Source: Rhodanobacter denitrificans (GTDB lineage: Bacteria; Pseudomonadota; Gammaproteobacteria; Xanthomonadales; Rhodanobacteraceae). From it: a DNA stretch of 64,000 nt. Below are positions 1 through 8,562 of this stretch, piece after piece. The position numbers and the translations under genes are program-made. The first letter of the stretch is position 1, and each line of letters starts with the position of its first letter. The notes under the pieces were generated by a model. That model made no database searches. It had not been told where the DNA came from and was given only the letters and a program-made list of their open reading frames with translations. Location of the stretch: positions 1 through 64,000 of the forward strand of contig NZ_QFWQ01000007.1 of assembly GCF_003335105.1 (NCBI RefSeq). The letters run 5' to 3'.

Positions 1-62
1 CGCTTTTTACGTCCGTCAACATCCGCAGCGAAGAAATTTTTCAGCGAGGGATGTTGCAGAAA

Positions 63-76
63 CCCTCTCGAGAGGG
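63..76. repeat. 14-bp perfect palindrome in the leading intergenic stretch
   Basis: The bases CCCTCTC/GAGAGGG form a perfect two-fold palindrome about 135 bases before the DUF192 gene. The first 212 bases contain no convincing reading frame. The palindrome could be an operator or part of the control region of a gene lying off the left edge, but nothing in the sequence decides this. Confidence 0.35.
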
Positions 77-212
77 CGTCTCGTCGAAGGGGCGAGAATC
101 ATAGCGCCGAGTGAAGCATCTGGGAAGGGGCAAACGCGCTCTGCGCGTGAAAAGCGCAACCGATCGCAGCGCTACACTGCACAACGTTCCCAAAACTGCG
201 ACACGTGCCGCG

Positions 213-665
213 ATGAAAAGATGGCTTGTCCCGCTGCTTCTGCTGCTGGCCGGATGTTCCCGCAGCATTCCCGCTCCGCACGCAGGAATCGCTGTTGTGC
301 TGCACGGACAGCGTTTCTCGGTGGAGCTCGCCACCGACGACGCCAGTCGCCAGCATGGCCTGATGATGCGCACCACGCTGGCACCCGACCACGGCATGCT
401 ATTCGTGTTTCCCTACACAGCGCCGCAGGCGTTCTGGATGAAGAACACGCTGATGCCCTTGGATATCCTGTATTTCGACACGGATCGCCGGCTCGTCTCG
501 ATGCAGTCGGGCTTGCCGCCGTGCAAGGCGGATCCCTGCGCGACCTACCCGAGCGATGCGCCCGCGCGCTACGTGCTGGAACTGTCCGCGGGCACCGCGC
601 AGCGCATCGGCGCGCGGCACGGCGACGAACTGAAGATCGACGGAGAAATCGGCGCGGTGCGCTGA
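213..665 (+). CDS. DUF192 family lipoprotein
   Basis: A 150-residue protein. Residues 1-15 are a lipoprotein signal ending in the lipobox L-A-G-C, with Cys15 as the probable lipidation site, so the mature protein should sit in the envelope. The rest matches the DUF192 family, with the typical G-L-M-M-R near the start of the domain and F-W-M-K-N-T-L-M-P-L-D-I in the middle. The family's biochemical role is not established. The start at 213 was chosen over longer in-frame options because it gives the signal peptide directly. The gene converges on a small minus-strand reading frame whose 3' end overlaps this gene's last 97 bases. Confidence 0.85.
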   Translation: MKRWLVPLLLLLAGCSRSIPAPHAGIAVVLHGQRFSVELATDDASRQHGLMMRTTLAPDHGMLFVFPYTAPQAFWMKNTLMPLDILYFDTDRRLVSMQSGLPPCKADPCATYPSDAPARYVLELSAGTAQRIGARHGDELKIDGEIGAVR

Positions 666-775
666 ACGGAAGCACTACCCGCATCCAGCATGCCGACCCG
701 GTAGGGAATCAAGGCCTCGGGACGCAGGGTCTCCAGGATGTCCCAGTTGTCTTCGAACGGAATGAACTGTTGCAT
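569..775 (-). CDS. small conserved-looking protein of unknown function
   Basis: A 68-codon frame begins MQQFIPFEDNWDILE and has a good ribosome binding site, GAGGA, about nine bases before the ATG. The first 29 residues, through I-P-Y-R-V-G-M, read like a real protein, with sensible codon use. The last 33 or so residues run antisense through the end of the DUF192 gene and are Ser/Pro-rich, like shadow translation. Either the two genes really overlap tail to tail by 97 bases, or the 3' part of this gene has been damaged or replaced. No function can be assigned. It lies downstream of the rubredoxin gene on the same strand. Confidence 0.5.
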   Translation of the reverse strand: MQQFIPFEDNWDILETLRPEALIPYRVGMLDAGSASVQRTAPISPSIFSSSPCRAPMRCAVPADSSST

Positions 776-886
776 GGCGATGTTCCTCGCATGACGCGCC
801 ACGCGAAGGGGGCGCAGGAGCATCAGAACAGGCGGCCCGGCCAATACACTGACGGGATCGGGCCGTTTGCTGGCAGAAACAGGCGT

Positions 887-1084
887 TCAGTCGATCTCGA
901 TCATCTCGAAATCGGCCTTGGTGGCGCCGCAGTCCGGACAGGTCCAGGTATCGGGCACGTCCGCCCAGCGGGTGCCGGCGGGAATCCCCTCGTCGGGCAC
1001 GCCCGCGGCTTCGTCGTAGATGTAACCGCAGACGACGCACATCCATTTACGCAAGGCAGCGGTTTCGGTGGAACTCTGGCTCAT
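887..1084 (-). CDS. rubredoxin
   Basis: A 65-residue protein with the two paired-cysteine knuckles of rubredoxin, C-V-V-C-G-Y and C-P-D-C-G-A, which bind one iron with four sulfurs. The intervening Y-D-x-A-x-G-x-P-x-x-G-I-x-x-G-T is also typical. It is a small cytoplasmic one-electron carrier. The start MSQSS at 1084 was preferred to an upstream in-frame codon because the family begins only a few residues before K-W-M-C. It is divergent from thiE, with 113 bases between the two starts. The electron-transfer partner cannot be told from this window. Confidence 0.93.
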   Translation of the reverse strand: MSQSSTETAALRKWMCVVCGYIYDEAAGVPDEGIPAGTRWADVPDTWTCPDCGATKADFEMIEID

Positions 1085-1197
1085 GATCGGGCTTCTTCGG
1101 ATCGCAACGGAATTGCCCATTCTCGCAACTCGCCAGACATTGCGAAAGCATGGATCATCATCGCCCGCTTCACCAACCCAGAGATCATGCCTTGAAC

Positions 1198-1836
1198 ATG
1201 CCCACCGCCCATTCCGGCCACGGCCTGTATGCGATCACCGACGGGCCGCGCGCCGATCTTCTGGCCGCGGTCGCGCAGGCGCTGGCCGGCGGCGTGCGGC
1301 TGCTGCAGTATCGCGACAAGAGCGCTGACGCGGAACGACGCCACGCCGAGGCGATCGCGTTGCTGCAACTGTGCCGCGGCCACGGCGTGCCGCTGATCAT
1401 CAACGACGATATCGCGCTGGCCCGCGCAGTGGGCGCGGACGGCGTGCACCTGGGTCGGGAAGACGACGATCCCGCCAGCGCCCGCGCAGCGCTCGGCGAG
1501 CACGCGATCATCGGCGTATCGTGCTACGACTCGCTGCAGCGCGCGCAGGCGGCGGCCCGCGCCGGCGCGAGCTATGTCGCGTTCGGCGCGTTCTTCCCCT
1601 CCCCGACAAAGCCGCTGGCGCCGCGCGCGCCGCTCGAACTGCTGAGGCAAAGCGCCGCGCTGGGCGTGCCGCGGGTGGCGATCGGCGGGATCACGCCGGA
1701 CAATGGCGCCTCGCTGGTCGAGGCGGGTGCGGACTACCTGGCGGTGATTTCCGCCGTATTCGCCGCCGCCGATGTGCGCGCCGCCGCGCGGCGCTTCGCC
1801 GACCTGTATCCCTCCGATCGAGAATCCGCACGATGA
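1198..1836 (+). CDS. thiE: thiamine-phosphate synthase
   Basis: A 212-residue (beta/alpha)8 protein that joins hydroxymethylpyrimidine pyrophosphate to the thiazole phosphate, giving thiamine phosphate. Recognisable family segments are L-Y-A-I-T-D near the N terminus, Q-Y-R-D-K, I-I-N-D-D, G-V-H-L-G, V-S-C-Y and [10 protein letters not shown], followed by A-I-G-G-I. The start follows a TGA and begins [15 protein letters not shown]. The stop overlaps the hemL start as ATGA, so the pair should be co-transcribed and translationally coupled. I see no TPP aptamer upstream, unlike thiC in this same window. Confidence 0.95.
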   Translation: MPTAHSGHGLYAITDGPRADLLAAVAQALAGGVRLLQYRDKSADAERRHAEAIALLQLCRGHGVPLIINDDIALARAVGADGVHLGREDDDPASARAALGEHAIIGVSCYDSLQRAQAAARAGASYVAFGAFFPSPTKPLAPRAPLELLRQSAALGVPRVAIGGITPDNGASLVEAGADYLAVISAVFAAADVRAAARRFADLYPSDRESAR

Positions 1837-3113
1837 GCAACCACGAACTCTTCCAGCGCGCCCAGAAGCTGATGCCCGGCGGCGTGAACTCGCCGGTGCG
1901 CGCATTCAAGTCGGTCGGCGGCGAACCCTTCTTCACCGCGCGGGCGGATGGCGCGTATCTGTGGGATGTGGAAGGCACCCGCTACATCGACTACGTGGGC
2001 TCGTGGGGGCCGATGATCGTCGGCCACAACCACCCCGCCGTGCGCGAGGCGGTGGAGCGCGCGGTGAAAAACGGCCTCTCGTTCGGCACGCCCTGCCCGG
2101 CCGAAGTCACCATGGCCGAGACGATCATCCGGCTGATCCCCTCGGTCGAGATGGTACGCATGGTGAACTCCGGCACCGAGGCGACGATGTCGGCGATCCG
2201 CCTCGCGCGCGGCGCCACCGGCCGCAGCAAGATCGTGAAGTTCGAGGGCTGCTACCACGGCCATGGCGACAGCTTCCTGGTCAAGGCCGGCTCCGGCGCG
2301 CTGACCTTCGGCGTGCCAACCTCGCCGGGCGTGCCGAAGGCGAATGCCGACCTCACGCTCACCCTGCCCTACAACGACCTCGCCGCCGCGCAGGCGCTGT
2401 TCGCCGAACACGGCAGCGAGATCGCCGGCCTGATCATCGAGCCGGTCGCCGGCAACATGAATTGCATCCCGCCGGTGGACGGCTACCTGCAGGGCCTGCG
2501 CGAACTGTGCACGCAATCGGGCGCGCTGCTGATCTTCGACGAGGTGATGACCGGTTTCCGCGTGGCGCTTGGCGGCGCGCAGGCGCATTACGGCGTGATG
2601 CCGGACCTCACCACGTTCGGCAAGATCATCGGCGGCGGCATGCCGGTGGGTGCCTACGGCGGCCGCCGCGAGCTGATGGAGCAGATCGCGCCGAGCGGAC
2701 CGATCTACCAGGCCGGCACACTCTCCGGCAACCCGGTGGCGATGGCGGCAGGCCTGGCGATGCTGGAGCTGATCCAGGCGCCAGGTTTCCACGACAAACT
2801 GGCCGCCCGCACGCGCCTCCTCTGCGACGGCTTCCAGTCCGTCGCCGACGGCGAAGGCATCGCGTTCAGCACCAACCGCGTCGGCGGCATGTTCGGGTTG
2901 TTCTTCCACGCCGAAAAAGTGCAGAGCTACGCGCAGGCCACGGCGGCGGATACGGCGCTGTTCAACCGCTTCTTCCACGGCATGCTGAAGCGCGGCGTGT
3001 ACCTGGCGCCCTCGGCGTTCGAAGCCGGCTTTCTGTCCAGCGCGCACAGCGACCAGGACATCGCCGACACGCTGGAAGCCGCGCGCGGCGCCCTGCGCGA
3101 CGCGAAGGGCTGA
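1833..3113 (+). CDS. hemL: glutamate-1-semialdehyde 2,1-aminomutase
   Basis: A 426-residue PLP enzyme converting glutamate-1-semialdehyde to 5-aminolevulinate in the C5 pathway of tetrapyrrole synthesis. The N terminus S[22 protein letters not shown] is diagnostic. Lys264 in T-F-G-K-I-I-G-G-G is the PLP Schiff-base lysine, and F-D-E-V-M-T-G-F lies upstream as expected. Length and colinearity match the family. The start overlaps the thiE stop by four bases. The stop lies one base from that of the convergent gloA gene, so there is no room for a terminator between them. Confidence 0.97.
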   Translation: MSNHELFQRAQKLMPGGVNSPVRAFKSVGGEPFFTARADGAYLWDVEGTRYIDYVGSWGPMIVGHNHPAVREAVERAVKNGLSFGTPCPAEVTMAETIIRLIPSVEMVRMVNSGTEATMSAIRLARGATGRSKIVKFEGCYHGHGDSFLVKAGSGALTFGVPTSPGVPKANADLTLTLPYNDLAAAQALFAEHGSEIAGLIIEPVAGNMNCIPPVDGYLQGLRELCTQSGALLIFDEVMTGFRVALGGAQAHYGVMPDLTTFGKIIGGGMPVGAYGGRRELMEQIAPSGPIYQAGTLSGNPVAMAAGLAMLELIQAPGFHDKLAARTRLLCDGFQSVADGEGIAFSTNRVGGMFGLFFHAEKVQSYAQATAADTALFNRFFHGMLKRGVYLAPSAFEAGFLSSAHSDQDIADTLEAARGALRDAKG

Positions 3114-3114
3114 T

Positions 3115-3534
3115 TCACCAGCTGCCGGTGTTCGGCATCGACGCCCACGGCTCGCGCGGCGGCAGGTGGCCTTCCTGTAGCAGCTCGATCGAGATCAGGT
3201 CGGGCGAGCGCACGAAGGCCATGTGGCCGTCACGCGGGGGCCGGTGGATGGTGCAACCGATCGCCTGCAGGCGCGCGCAGGTGGCGTAGATGTCCTCGAC
3301 GCGGAACGCGAGGTGGCCGAAGTTGCGGGCACTGCCATAGTCCTCGGTCGAACCCCAGTTCCAGGTGAGCTCGATCTCGGCCTCGGGGCTGTCCGGCGCA
3401 GCCAGGAACACCAGCGTGTACTTGCCCTCCGGCACCTCCTTGCGGCGCACTTCGCGCAGGCCGAGGCCTTCGACATAGAAACGCAGCGAAACGTCGAGGT
3501 CGCGCACGCGCACCATGGTGTGCAGGTATTTCAT
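3115..3534 (-). CDS. gloA: lactoylglutathione lyase (glyoxalase I)
   Basis: A 139-residue cytoplasmic metalloenzyme of methylglyoxal detoxification, converting the glutathione hemithioacetal to S-lactoylglutathione. The four metal ligands of GloA are visible: His5 in K-Y-L-H-T-M-V-R-V, Glu55 in I-E-L-T-W-N-W-G, His74 in F-G-H-L-A-F and Glu117 in I-S-I-E-L-L. Length is normal for a single-domain bacterial enzyme. AGGAG about seven bases upstream supports the start. It is the last gene of a minus-strand run beginning at adk and ends one base from hemL. Confidence 0.95.
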   Translation of the reverse strand: MKYLHTMVRVRDLDVSLRFYVEGLGLREVRRKEVPEGKYTLVFLAAPDSPEAEIELTWNWGSTEDYGSARNFGHLAFRVEDIYATCARLQAIGCTIHRPPRDGHMAFVRSPDLISIELLQEGHLPPREPWASMPNTGSW

Positions 3535-3558
3535 CGGGATGCTCCTGATCGTCCGGCT

Positions 3559-4794
3559 TCAGCCTGCCGCAAAATCGCTCAACGCCGCGTGCAGGCGCCC
3601 GAGGCCGTCGGCGAGCTCCTCGTCGGTGATGGTCAACGGCGGCACGAAGCGCAGCACGTCCGGCCCCGCCTGCAACAGCAGCAAGCCATGCGCGGCGGCG
3701 TGGTCGAGGATCGCGCCGGCCTTGCCCTTGTGCGCCTCGGCCAGCACCGCGCCGATCATCAAGCCACGGCCGCGCACCTCGGCGAACACTTGCAGCTCAT
3801 GGTTGATGCGCGCGAGCCCCACGCGCAGGTCGTTCGCCTGCCGCTCCACGTTCATCAGCACCGCCGGCGAGGACAGCTTGGCCAGCGCGACGCGCGCCAC
3901 CGCCGCGGCCATCGGGTTGCCGCCGAAAGTGGTGCCGTGCGCGCCGTACTGCATCACCTCGGCCACCCTGGGGCCAGCCAGCATCGCGCCGATCGGGAAG
4001 CCGCAGCCGAGCGCCTTGGCCAGGGTCACGATATCCGGCCTGACATTCTCGTGAGCATGCGCGAACAGCGTACCGGTGCGGCCCATGCCGCACTGGATCT
4101 CGTCCAGCACCAGCAGCGCATTATGTCGGTCGCACAGCTCGCGCACGCGCTCGAGGAAGCCCGGCGCGGCGGGCAGCACGCCGCCCTCGCCCTGCACCGG
4201 CTCCAGCATCACCGCAGCGACATCACCAGCGACGAAGGCCGCCTCAAGCGCCTGCGCGTCGTTGAAATCGAGGTAGCGGAAACCCGCCGGCAGCGGCTCG
4301 TAGCCCTGCTGGTACTTCGGCTGCGCGGTGGCGGTGACGGTGGCCAGCGTGCGGCCGTGGAACGAACCCTTGAAGGTGATGATGACGCGCCGTTCCGGCG
4401 CCCGGCCCTGCGCCGCCGCCCACTTGCGCACCAGCTTGATCGCCGCCTCGTTCGCCTCGGCGCCAGAGTTGCACAGGAACACCCGCTCGGCGAAACCCGA
4501 AGCCTGCACCAGCTCTTCCGCCAGCCGCAGCGGCGGCTCGGTGTAGAACACATTGCTGCTGTGCCAGAGCTTGTGCGCCTGCGCGGTCAGCGCGGCGAGC
4601 AGGTCCGGATCCTGGTGGCCGAGCGCGTTCACCGCGATGCCGGCGCCGAAATCCACGTAGTCACGCCCCTCGGTATCCCACACCCGCGCGCCCCTGCCGT
4701 GGTCGAGCACCAGCTCGCGCGGCTTGTACACCGGCAGCCAGTAATGTTTGCCGAGCGAAGTCAGGGCCTCGGTGGAGGAATCGGAGCGGGTCAT
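3559..4794 (-). CDS. argD: acetylornithine/succinyldiaminopimelate-type aminotransferase
   Basis: A 411-residue class III PLP aminotransferase. Visible landmarks are C-N-S-G-A-E-A-N-E-A-A-I-K, the loop S-F-H-G-R-T, the PLP-ring Asp in L-D-E-I-Q-C-G-M-G-R-T-G, and Lys260 in T-L-A-K-A-L-G as the Schiff-base lysine. H-G-T-T-F-G-G-N-P follows as in ArgD. The substrate is probably N-acetylornithine in arginine synthesis, possibly also succinyl-diaminopimelate, but the catabolic AstC and the related GabT groups are close and not excluded by sequence alone. It lies 24 bases upstream of gloA and is part of the adk-to-gloA directon. Confidence 0.85.
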   Translation of the reverse strand: MTRSDSSTEALTSLGKHYWLPVYKPRELVLDHGRGARVWDTEGRDYVDFGAGIAVNALGHQDPDLLAALTAQAHKLWHSSNVFYTEPPLRLAEELVQASGFAERVFLCNSGAEANEAAIKLVRKWAAAQGRAPERRVIITFKGSFHGRTLATVTATAQPKYQQGYEPLPAGFRYLDFNDAQALEAAFVAGDVAAVMLEPVQGEGGVLPAAPGFLERVRELCDRHNALLVLDEIQCGMGRTGTLFAHAHENVRPDIVTLAKALGCGFPIGAMLAGPRVAEVMQYGAHGTTFGGNPMAAAVARVALAKLSSPAVLMNVERQANDLRVGLARINHELQVFAEVRGRGLMIGAVLAEAHKGKAGAILDHAAAHGLLLLQAGPDVLRFVPPLTITDEELADGLGRLHAALSDFAAG

Positions 4795-4870
4795 CGATGT
4801 TCCGGCGTGCGTGAAAGGGGATGGGTGGCGCGCATGCTAGAACCTGATTCCGGCAATTGCACGGCCGATT

Positions 4871-5689
4871 TCAGTCCAGGAAGAGATCCGGCAGCAAGGC
4901 CGCGCCCGGCTGCACGGCATAGCCGTCGAAGTCGCTGACGCCGGCCTCGCGCAGGATCTCCTCGTCGATCGCGAAATGGCCGGTGTAGCCACGCGCCGGA
5001 CGGGTCAGGATGGCGTGGGCGGCATCGGCCACGATCTCCGGCTTGCGGCAATGCTCGGCCTTCACGCCGTCGATCATGCTGATCGCCGCGGTGGCGATCA
5101 CCGTGCGCGGCCACAGCGCATTCACCGCAATGCCCAGCGGCGCGAATTCCGGGCTCATGCCCAGCACGCACAGGCTCATGCCCATCTTGGCGATGGTGTA
5201 GGCGGTGTGCGGCGCGAACCATTTCGGGTCAAGGCTCGGTGGCGGCGACAGCATCAGCACATGTGGATTGGCCGCTTTCTTCAGGTACGGCAGGCAGGCC
5301 TGGGTGACCAGGAAGGTACCGCGGGTGTTGACCTGCTGCATCAGGTCGAAGCGCTTCATCGGCGTGCCTTCGGTACCGGCGAGCCAGATCGCGCTGGCGT
5401 TGTTGACCACGATGTCGATGCCGCCGAAACGGTCGGCCGCCTGCGCCGCGGCGGCCACCACCTGGGCCTCCTCGCGGATGTCTACCTGCAGCGCCAGCGC
5501 CTTGCCGCCGGCCGCCTCGACCGCTGCCGCTGCGCTATGAATGGTGCCGGGCAGCTTCGGGTTCGGCACGCCGCTCTTGGCCGCGATCACGATGTTGGCG
5601 CCGTCGCGCGCGGCGCGCAGCGCGATCGCCAGGCCGATGCCACGCGAGGCACCGCTGATGAACAGGGTCTTGCCGGCAAGGTCGGCCAT
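4871..5689 (-). CDS. short-chain dehydrogenase/reductase, HSDL2-like
   Basis: A 272-residue SDR with the nucleotide-binding S-G-A-S-R-G-I-G near residues 12-19, N-N-A-S in the middle, and the Y-x-x-x-K pair in A-Y-T-I-A-K. The motif N-x-L-W-P-R-T-V-I-A-T-A-A and the long form with N-P-K-L-P-G-T-I-H resemble the HSDL2/citronellol-citral dehydrogenase subgroup. The substrate is unknown. The start MADLAGK at 5689 was chosen over an upstream GTG because SDRs begin a few residues before the first beta strand. It sits between the LON-domain gene and argD with short gaps. Confidence 0.85.
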   Translation of the reverse strand: MADLAGKTLFISGASRGIGLAIALRAARDGANIVIAAKSGVPNPKLPGTIHSAAAAVEAAGGKALALQVDIREEAQVVAAAAQAADRFGGIDIVVNNASAIWLAGTEGTPMKRFDLMQQVNTRGTFLVTQACLPYLKKAANPHVLMLSPPPSLDPKWFAPHTAYTIAKMGMSLCVLGMSPEFAPLGIAVNALWPRTVIATAAISMIDGVKAEHCRKPEIVADAAHAILTRPARGYTGHFAIDEEILREAGVSDFDGYAVQPGAALLPDLFLD

Positions 5690-5736
5690 GCACGTCGCTC
5701 CGTCGAATAATGTGCCCAGTGTAGAACCCGTCGGGC

Positions 5737-6345
5737 TCACGGTTTCTGGAAGCGCGGCAGGATGTCGCGCAACTGGGCCAGCCGCTGCACCGGATCATCC
5801 AGTTCGAGCATGTGCTGCTGCTCGCCGGCATCCAGCGGCAACAGCTCGGCCAACCGGAAGCCCAGCCAGCTGGCATCGTCGTAGGCGCTGCGCGGCGCAT
5901 CGCGCCACTGCGGCGCCATCGTCTCGATCAACCGCTCCAGGATGGTCTGCAGCAGGGCGAACTCCACCGGCACCGGCTGCTTCGGCTCGTCCGGCCAGAC
6001 CTCCACGTCGCCGCGCAGCAGGCCGTCGGACCGCGCCCGGCTGCGTGCCACACGAAAACGCGAGCCGCCCTCGGCGACGATGCCGAGCAGACCACCGTCG
6101 TCGCGATGGAAATCGCTGATCCGCGCGATCGTGCCGATCGCCGCCGGCACCGCCGGCTCGCCCGTTTCCTGGCCCTGCAGGATCAGGCACACGCCGAAGC
6201 CGGTGCCGTGACGCGTGCATTCGCGCACCAGGTCGAGATAGCGCGGTTCGAAGATGCGCAGCTGCAGCCGACCACCGGGAAACAGCACGGATGCCAGCGG
6301 AAACAGCGGCATTTCGACGAGCGGCGATTGGGACCGGACAGCCAT
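5737..6345 (-). CDS. LON peptidase substrate-binding domain protein
   Basis: A 202-residue protein that is only the N-terminal domain of the Lon protease family. It begins with the typical E-M-P-L-F-P-L-x-x-V-L-F-P-G-G-x-L-x-L-R-I-F-E-P-R-Y. No ATPase or peptidase domain follows. Such stand-alone LON-N proteins are widespread in proteobacteria and their role is unclear; substrate recognition or adaptor work is a guess. The start at 6345 is the first methionine before the domain. It lies 47 bases downstream of mpl and 47 upstream of the SDR gene, all on the minus strand. Confidence 0.88.
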   Translation of the reverse strand: MAVRSQSPLVEMPLFPLASVLFPGGRLQLRIFEPRYLDLVRECTRHGTGFGVCLILQGQETGEPAVPAAIGTIARISDFHRDDGGLLGIVAEGGSRFRVARSRARSDGLLRGDVEVWPDEPKQPVPVEFALLQTILERLIETMAPQWRDAPRSAYDDASWLGFRLAELLPLDAGEQQHMLELDDPVQRLAQLRDILPRFQKP

Positions 6346-6392
6346 GCGACGAGTGTACCCAGAGCCGGCATCCCGGGTCTGCAGCGGCCGGA

Positions 6393-7751
6393 TCAGGCCT
6401 GCCGCAAGCTCTCCACGAAACGGCGCGGCGCCGCCTCGAAACCGCCGTTGGACATGAAGATCACCTGGTCGCCCGCGCGCGCCTGTGCACGCAACGCGCC
6501 GATCAGTGCATCGACCGTCGGCGCCGTGGTGCCGCGCCCGCCCAGCGCCGCGGTTACGCGGCCGGCGTCCCACGGTAGTTCGGGGCGATGCAGGAACACC
6601 ACCGCATCGGCGTCGGCCAGGGACGGCGCCAGCGCCTCGGCGTGCGCACCCTGGCGCATCGAGTTGGAACGCGGCTCCAGCGCCACCAGGATGCGCGCAT
6701 CGCCCACCTTCGCGCGCAGCCCCGCCAGCGTGGTGGCGATCGCGGTGGGGTGATGGGCGAAGTCGTCGTACACGCGCACGCCATCCACCTCGCCGACCAG
6801 TTCCATCCGCCGCTTCACGCTCTCGAAGCCGGCGAACGCCGGCAGCAGCGCCTGTGGATCGGCGCCGGCGGCGGCCGCCGCGGCGAGCGCGGCCAGCGCG
6901 TTCATCACGCTGTGGTGGCCGAGCAGCGACCAACGCACCTCGCCCACTTCTTCGCCGTGACGCGTCACCCTGAACGCGCTGCCATCGGCCTCGATCAGTT
7001 CCGCCTGCCAGTCACCGGTTCCGATGCCAAAGCTTTCCACCGGCGTCCAGCAGCCCATCGCCAGCACCTCGGCCACGCGTTCGTCATGCGCGTTGACGAT
7101 CAGCCGGCCGTTGCCCGGCACGGTGCGCACCAGATGATGAAACTGGCGCTGGATCGCGGCCACGTCGGGGAAGATGTCCGCGTGGTCGTATTCGAGGTTG
7201 TTGAGGATCGCGATGCGGGGGCGGTAGTGCACGAATTTCGAGCGCTTGTCGAAGAACGCGGTGTCGTATTCGTCCGCTTCGATGACGAAAGGCCTGCCTT
7301 GCCCGAGCCGCGCCGACACTCCGAAATTGCCCGGCACCCCGCCAACCAGGAAGCCCGGTGCCATGCCCACGCTCTCGAGCAGATGCGCAAGCAGGCTGGT
7401 GGTGGTGGTCTTGCCGTGGGTGCCGGCCACGGCCAGCACGTCGCGGTCGGCCAGCACGGTCTCGCCCAGCCATTGCGGGCCGGAGATGTAGCGAAGACGC
7501 TCATCGAGCATGTACTCGACGGCCGGGTTGCCGCGGGTCATCGCGTTGCCGACCACGACGAGATCGGGGGCCGGCTGCAGGTGCTCGGCGGTGTAGCCGC
7601 TCATCAGGCCGATGCCGAGCGCCTCAAGCTGGGTGCTCATCGGCGGATAGACGTTGGCGTCGGAACCTTCGACCGCGTGGCCCAGCTCGCGCGCGAGCGC
7701 GGCGACCCCGCCCATGAAGGTGCCGCAGATGCCGAGGATGTGCAGGCGCAT
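6393..7751 (-). CDS. mpl: UDP-N-acetylmuramate:L-Ala-gamma-D-Glu-meso-DAP ligase
   Basis: A 452-residue Mur-ligase-family enzyme of peptidoglycan recycling. It attaches the recovered tripeptide directly to UDP-MurNAc. The N terminus M-R-L-H-I-L-G-I-C-G-T-F-M-G-G is characteristic of Mpl rather than MurC. The ATP-binding loop G-T-H-G-K-T-T is at residues 110-116, followed by E-A-D-E-Y-D-T-A-F-F-D-K-R-S and D-D-F-A-H-H-P-T-A, all colinear with the family. It acts in the cytoplasm. It lies 36 bases downstream of adk on the same strand, probably in one transcript. Confidence 0.96.
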   Translation of the reverse strand: MRLHILGICGTFMGGVAALARELGHAVEGSDANVYPPMSTQLEALGIGLMSGYTAEHLQPAPDLVVVGNAMTRGNPAVEYMLDERLRYISGPQWLGETVLADRDVLAVAGTHGKTTTTSLLAHLLESVGMAPGFLVGGVPGNFGVSARLGQGRPFVIEADEYDTAFFDKRSKFVHYRPRIAILNNLEYDHADIFPDVAAIQRQFHHLVRTVPGNGRLIVNAHDERVAEVLAMGCWTPVESFGIGTGDWQAELIEADGSAFRVTRHGEEVGEVRWSLLGHHSVMNALAALAAAAAAGADPQALLPAFAGFESVKRRMELVGEVDGVRVYDDFAHHPTAIATTLAGLRAKVGDARILVALEPRSNSMRQGAHAEALAPSLADADAVVFLHRPELPWDAGRVTAALGGRGTTAPTVDALIGALRAQARAGDQVIFMSNGGFEAAPRRFVESLRQA

Positions 7752-7787
7752 GGTGAGCGATTCCCTTGCAGGGAGCGGGAAGTGTGC

Positions 7788-8372
7788 TCAGCCGTTTGCG
7801 GCGGCGGCTTCGTTCTGCAGCGCGCGCTCGATCCGTGCGGTGACCTCGGCCAGCTCGCCGACGCCGTCCACCACCTGCAGCTTGCCGCGGCTGGCGTAGA
7901 AATCGGCCACCGGCGCGGTCTGCTCGGCGTAGACGCCCAGGCGCTTGCGCACGGTGTCCGGGTTGTCGTCGGCGCGGCCTTCGGCCTTGAAGCGGATTTC
8001 GCAGCGCCCGATGATCGTCGCGTTCGGCACGTCCAGCTTCACCACCGCATCCAGCGGCTGGCCGAGCTTGGCCAGCAAGTGATCCAGCGCGTCGGCCTGG
8101 GCCAGGTTGCGCGGGTAGCCGTCGAGGATGAAGCCAGCCTTCGCGTCGGCCTGGGCGAGGCGCTCTTCCAGCATGCCGAGCAGGATGTCGTCGGAAACCA
8201 GCTGGCCGGCGTCCATCACCGCCTTGGCCTTGAGCCCCATCGCAGTGCCGGCGGCGACGGCGGCGCGCAGCATGTCGCCGGTCGAGATATGCGGAACGCC
8301 CAGCGCCGTCTTCAGCCGGGCCGCCTGCGTACCTTTGCCCGAGCCGGGCGCACCAAGTAGGACGAGTCGCAT
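7788..8372 (-). CDS. adk: adenylate kinase (short form)
   Basis: A 194-residue kinase interconverting ATP + AMP and 2 ADP. The P-loop G-A-P-G-S-G-K-G-T occupies residues 7-15, and S-T-G-D-M-L-R-A and F-I-L-D-G-Y-P-R-N follow. Compared with the E. coli enzyme the LID insertion is missing: R-C-E-I-R-F-K-A-E-G-R-A-D-D is the short lid with no zinc-binding cysteines, so this is the short type. The start at 8372 puts the P-loop seven residues in, as usual. It is divergent from pfp, with 190 bases between the starts, and heads the run down to gloA. Confidence 0.96.
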   Translation of the reverse strand: MRLVLLGAPGSGKGTQAARLKTALGVPHISTGDMLRAAVAAGTAMGLKAKAVMDAGQLVSDDILLGMLEERLAQADAKAGFILDGYPRNLAQADALDHLLAKLGQPLDAVVKLDVPNATIIGRCEIRFKAEGRADDNPDTVRKRLGVYAEQTAPVADFYASRGKLQVVDGVGELAEVTARIERALQNEAAAANG

Positions 8373-8562
8373 AATGCTCCACAAGTTCGGCGGGCCGCCG
8401 CACACTGCAACAGCCCGCCCGATGCACGGAATTGTGCGTCAAATTAGCCGCTGCACCGGATGTCGTCAAACAGAGACCTTCGTCGCAACCGGCCAAGTGC
8501 TTGTTGCAGAAAAAGATTTGCCGGCACCATTGCCACGCTTCCACCGCCCGATCGAGGATCCC

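Noticed and set aside
8128-8562. N-terminal extension of the phosphofructokinase frame by 145 codons
   Set aside because: The extension is antisense to adk. The family starts just before G-N-L-L-Y-A-Q-S-G-G, matching the ATG at 8563.
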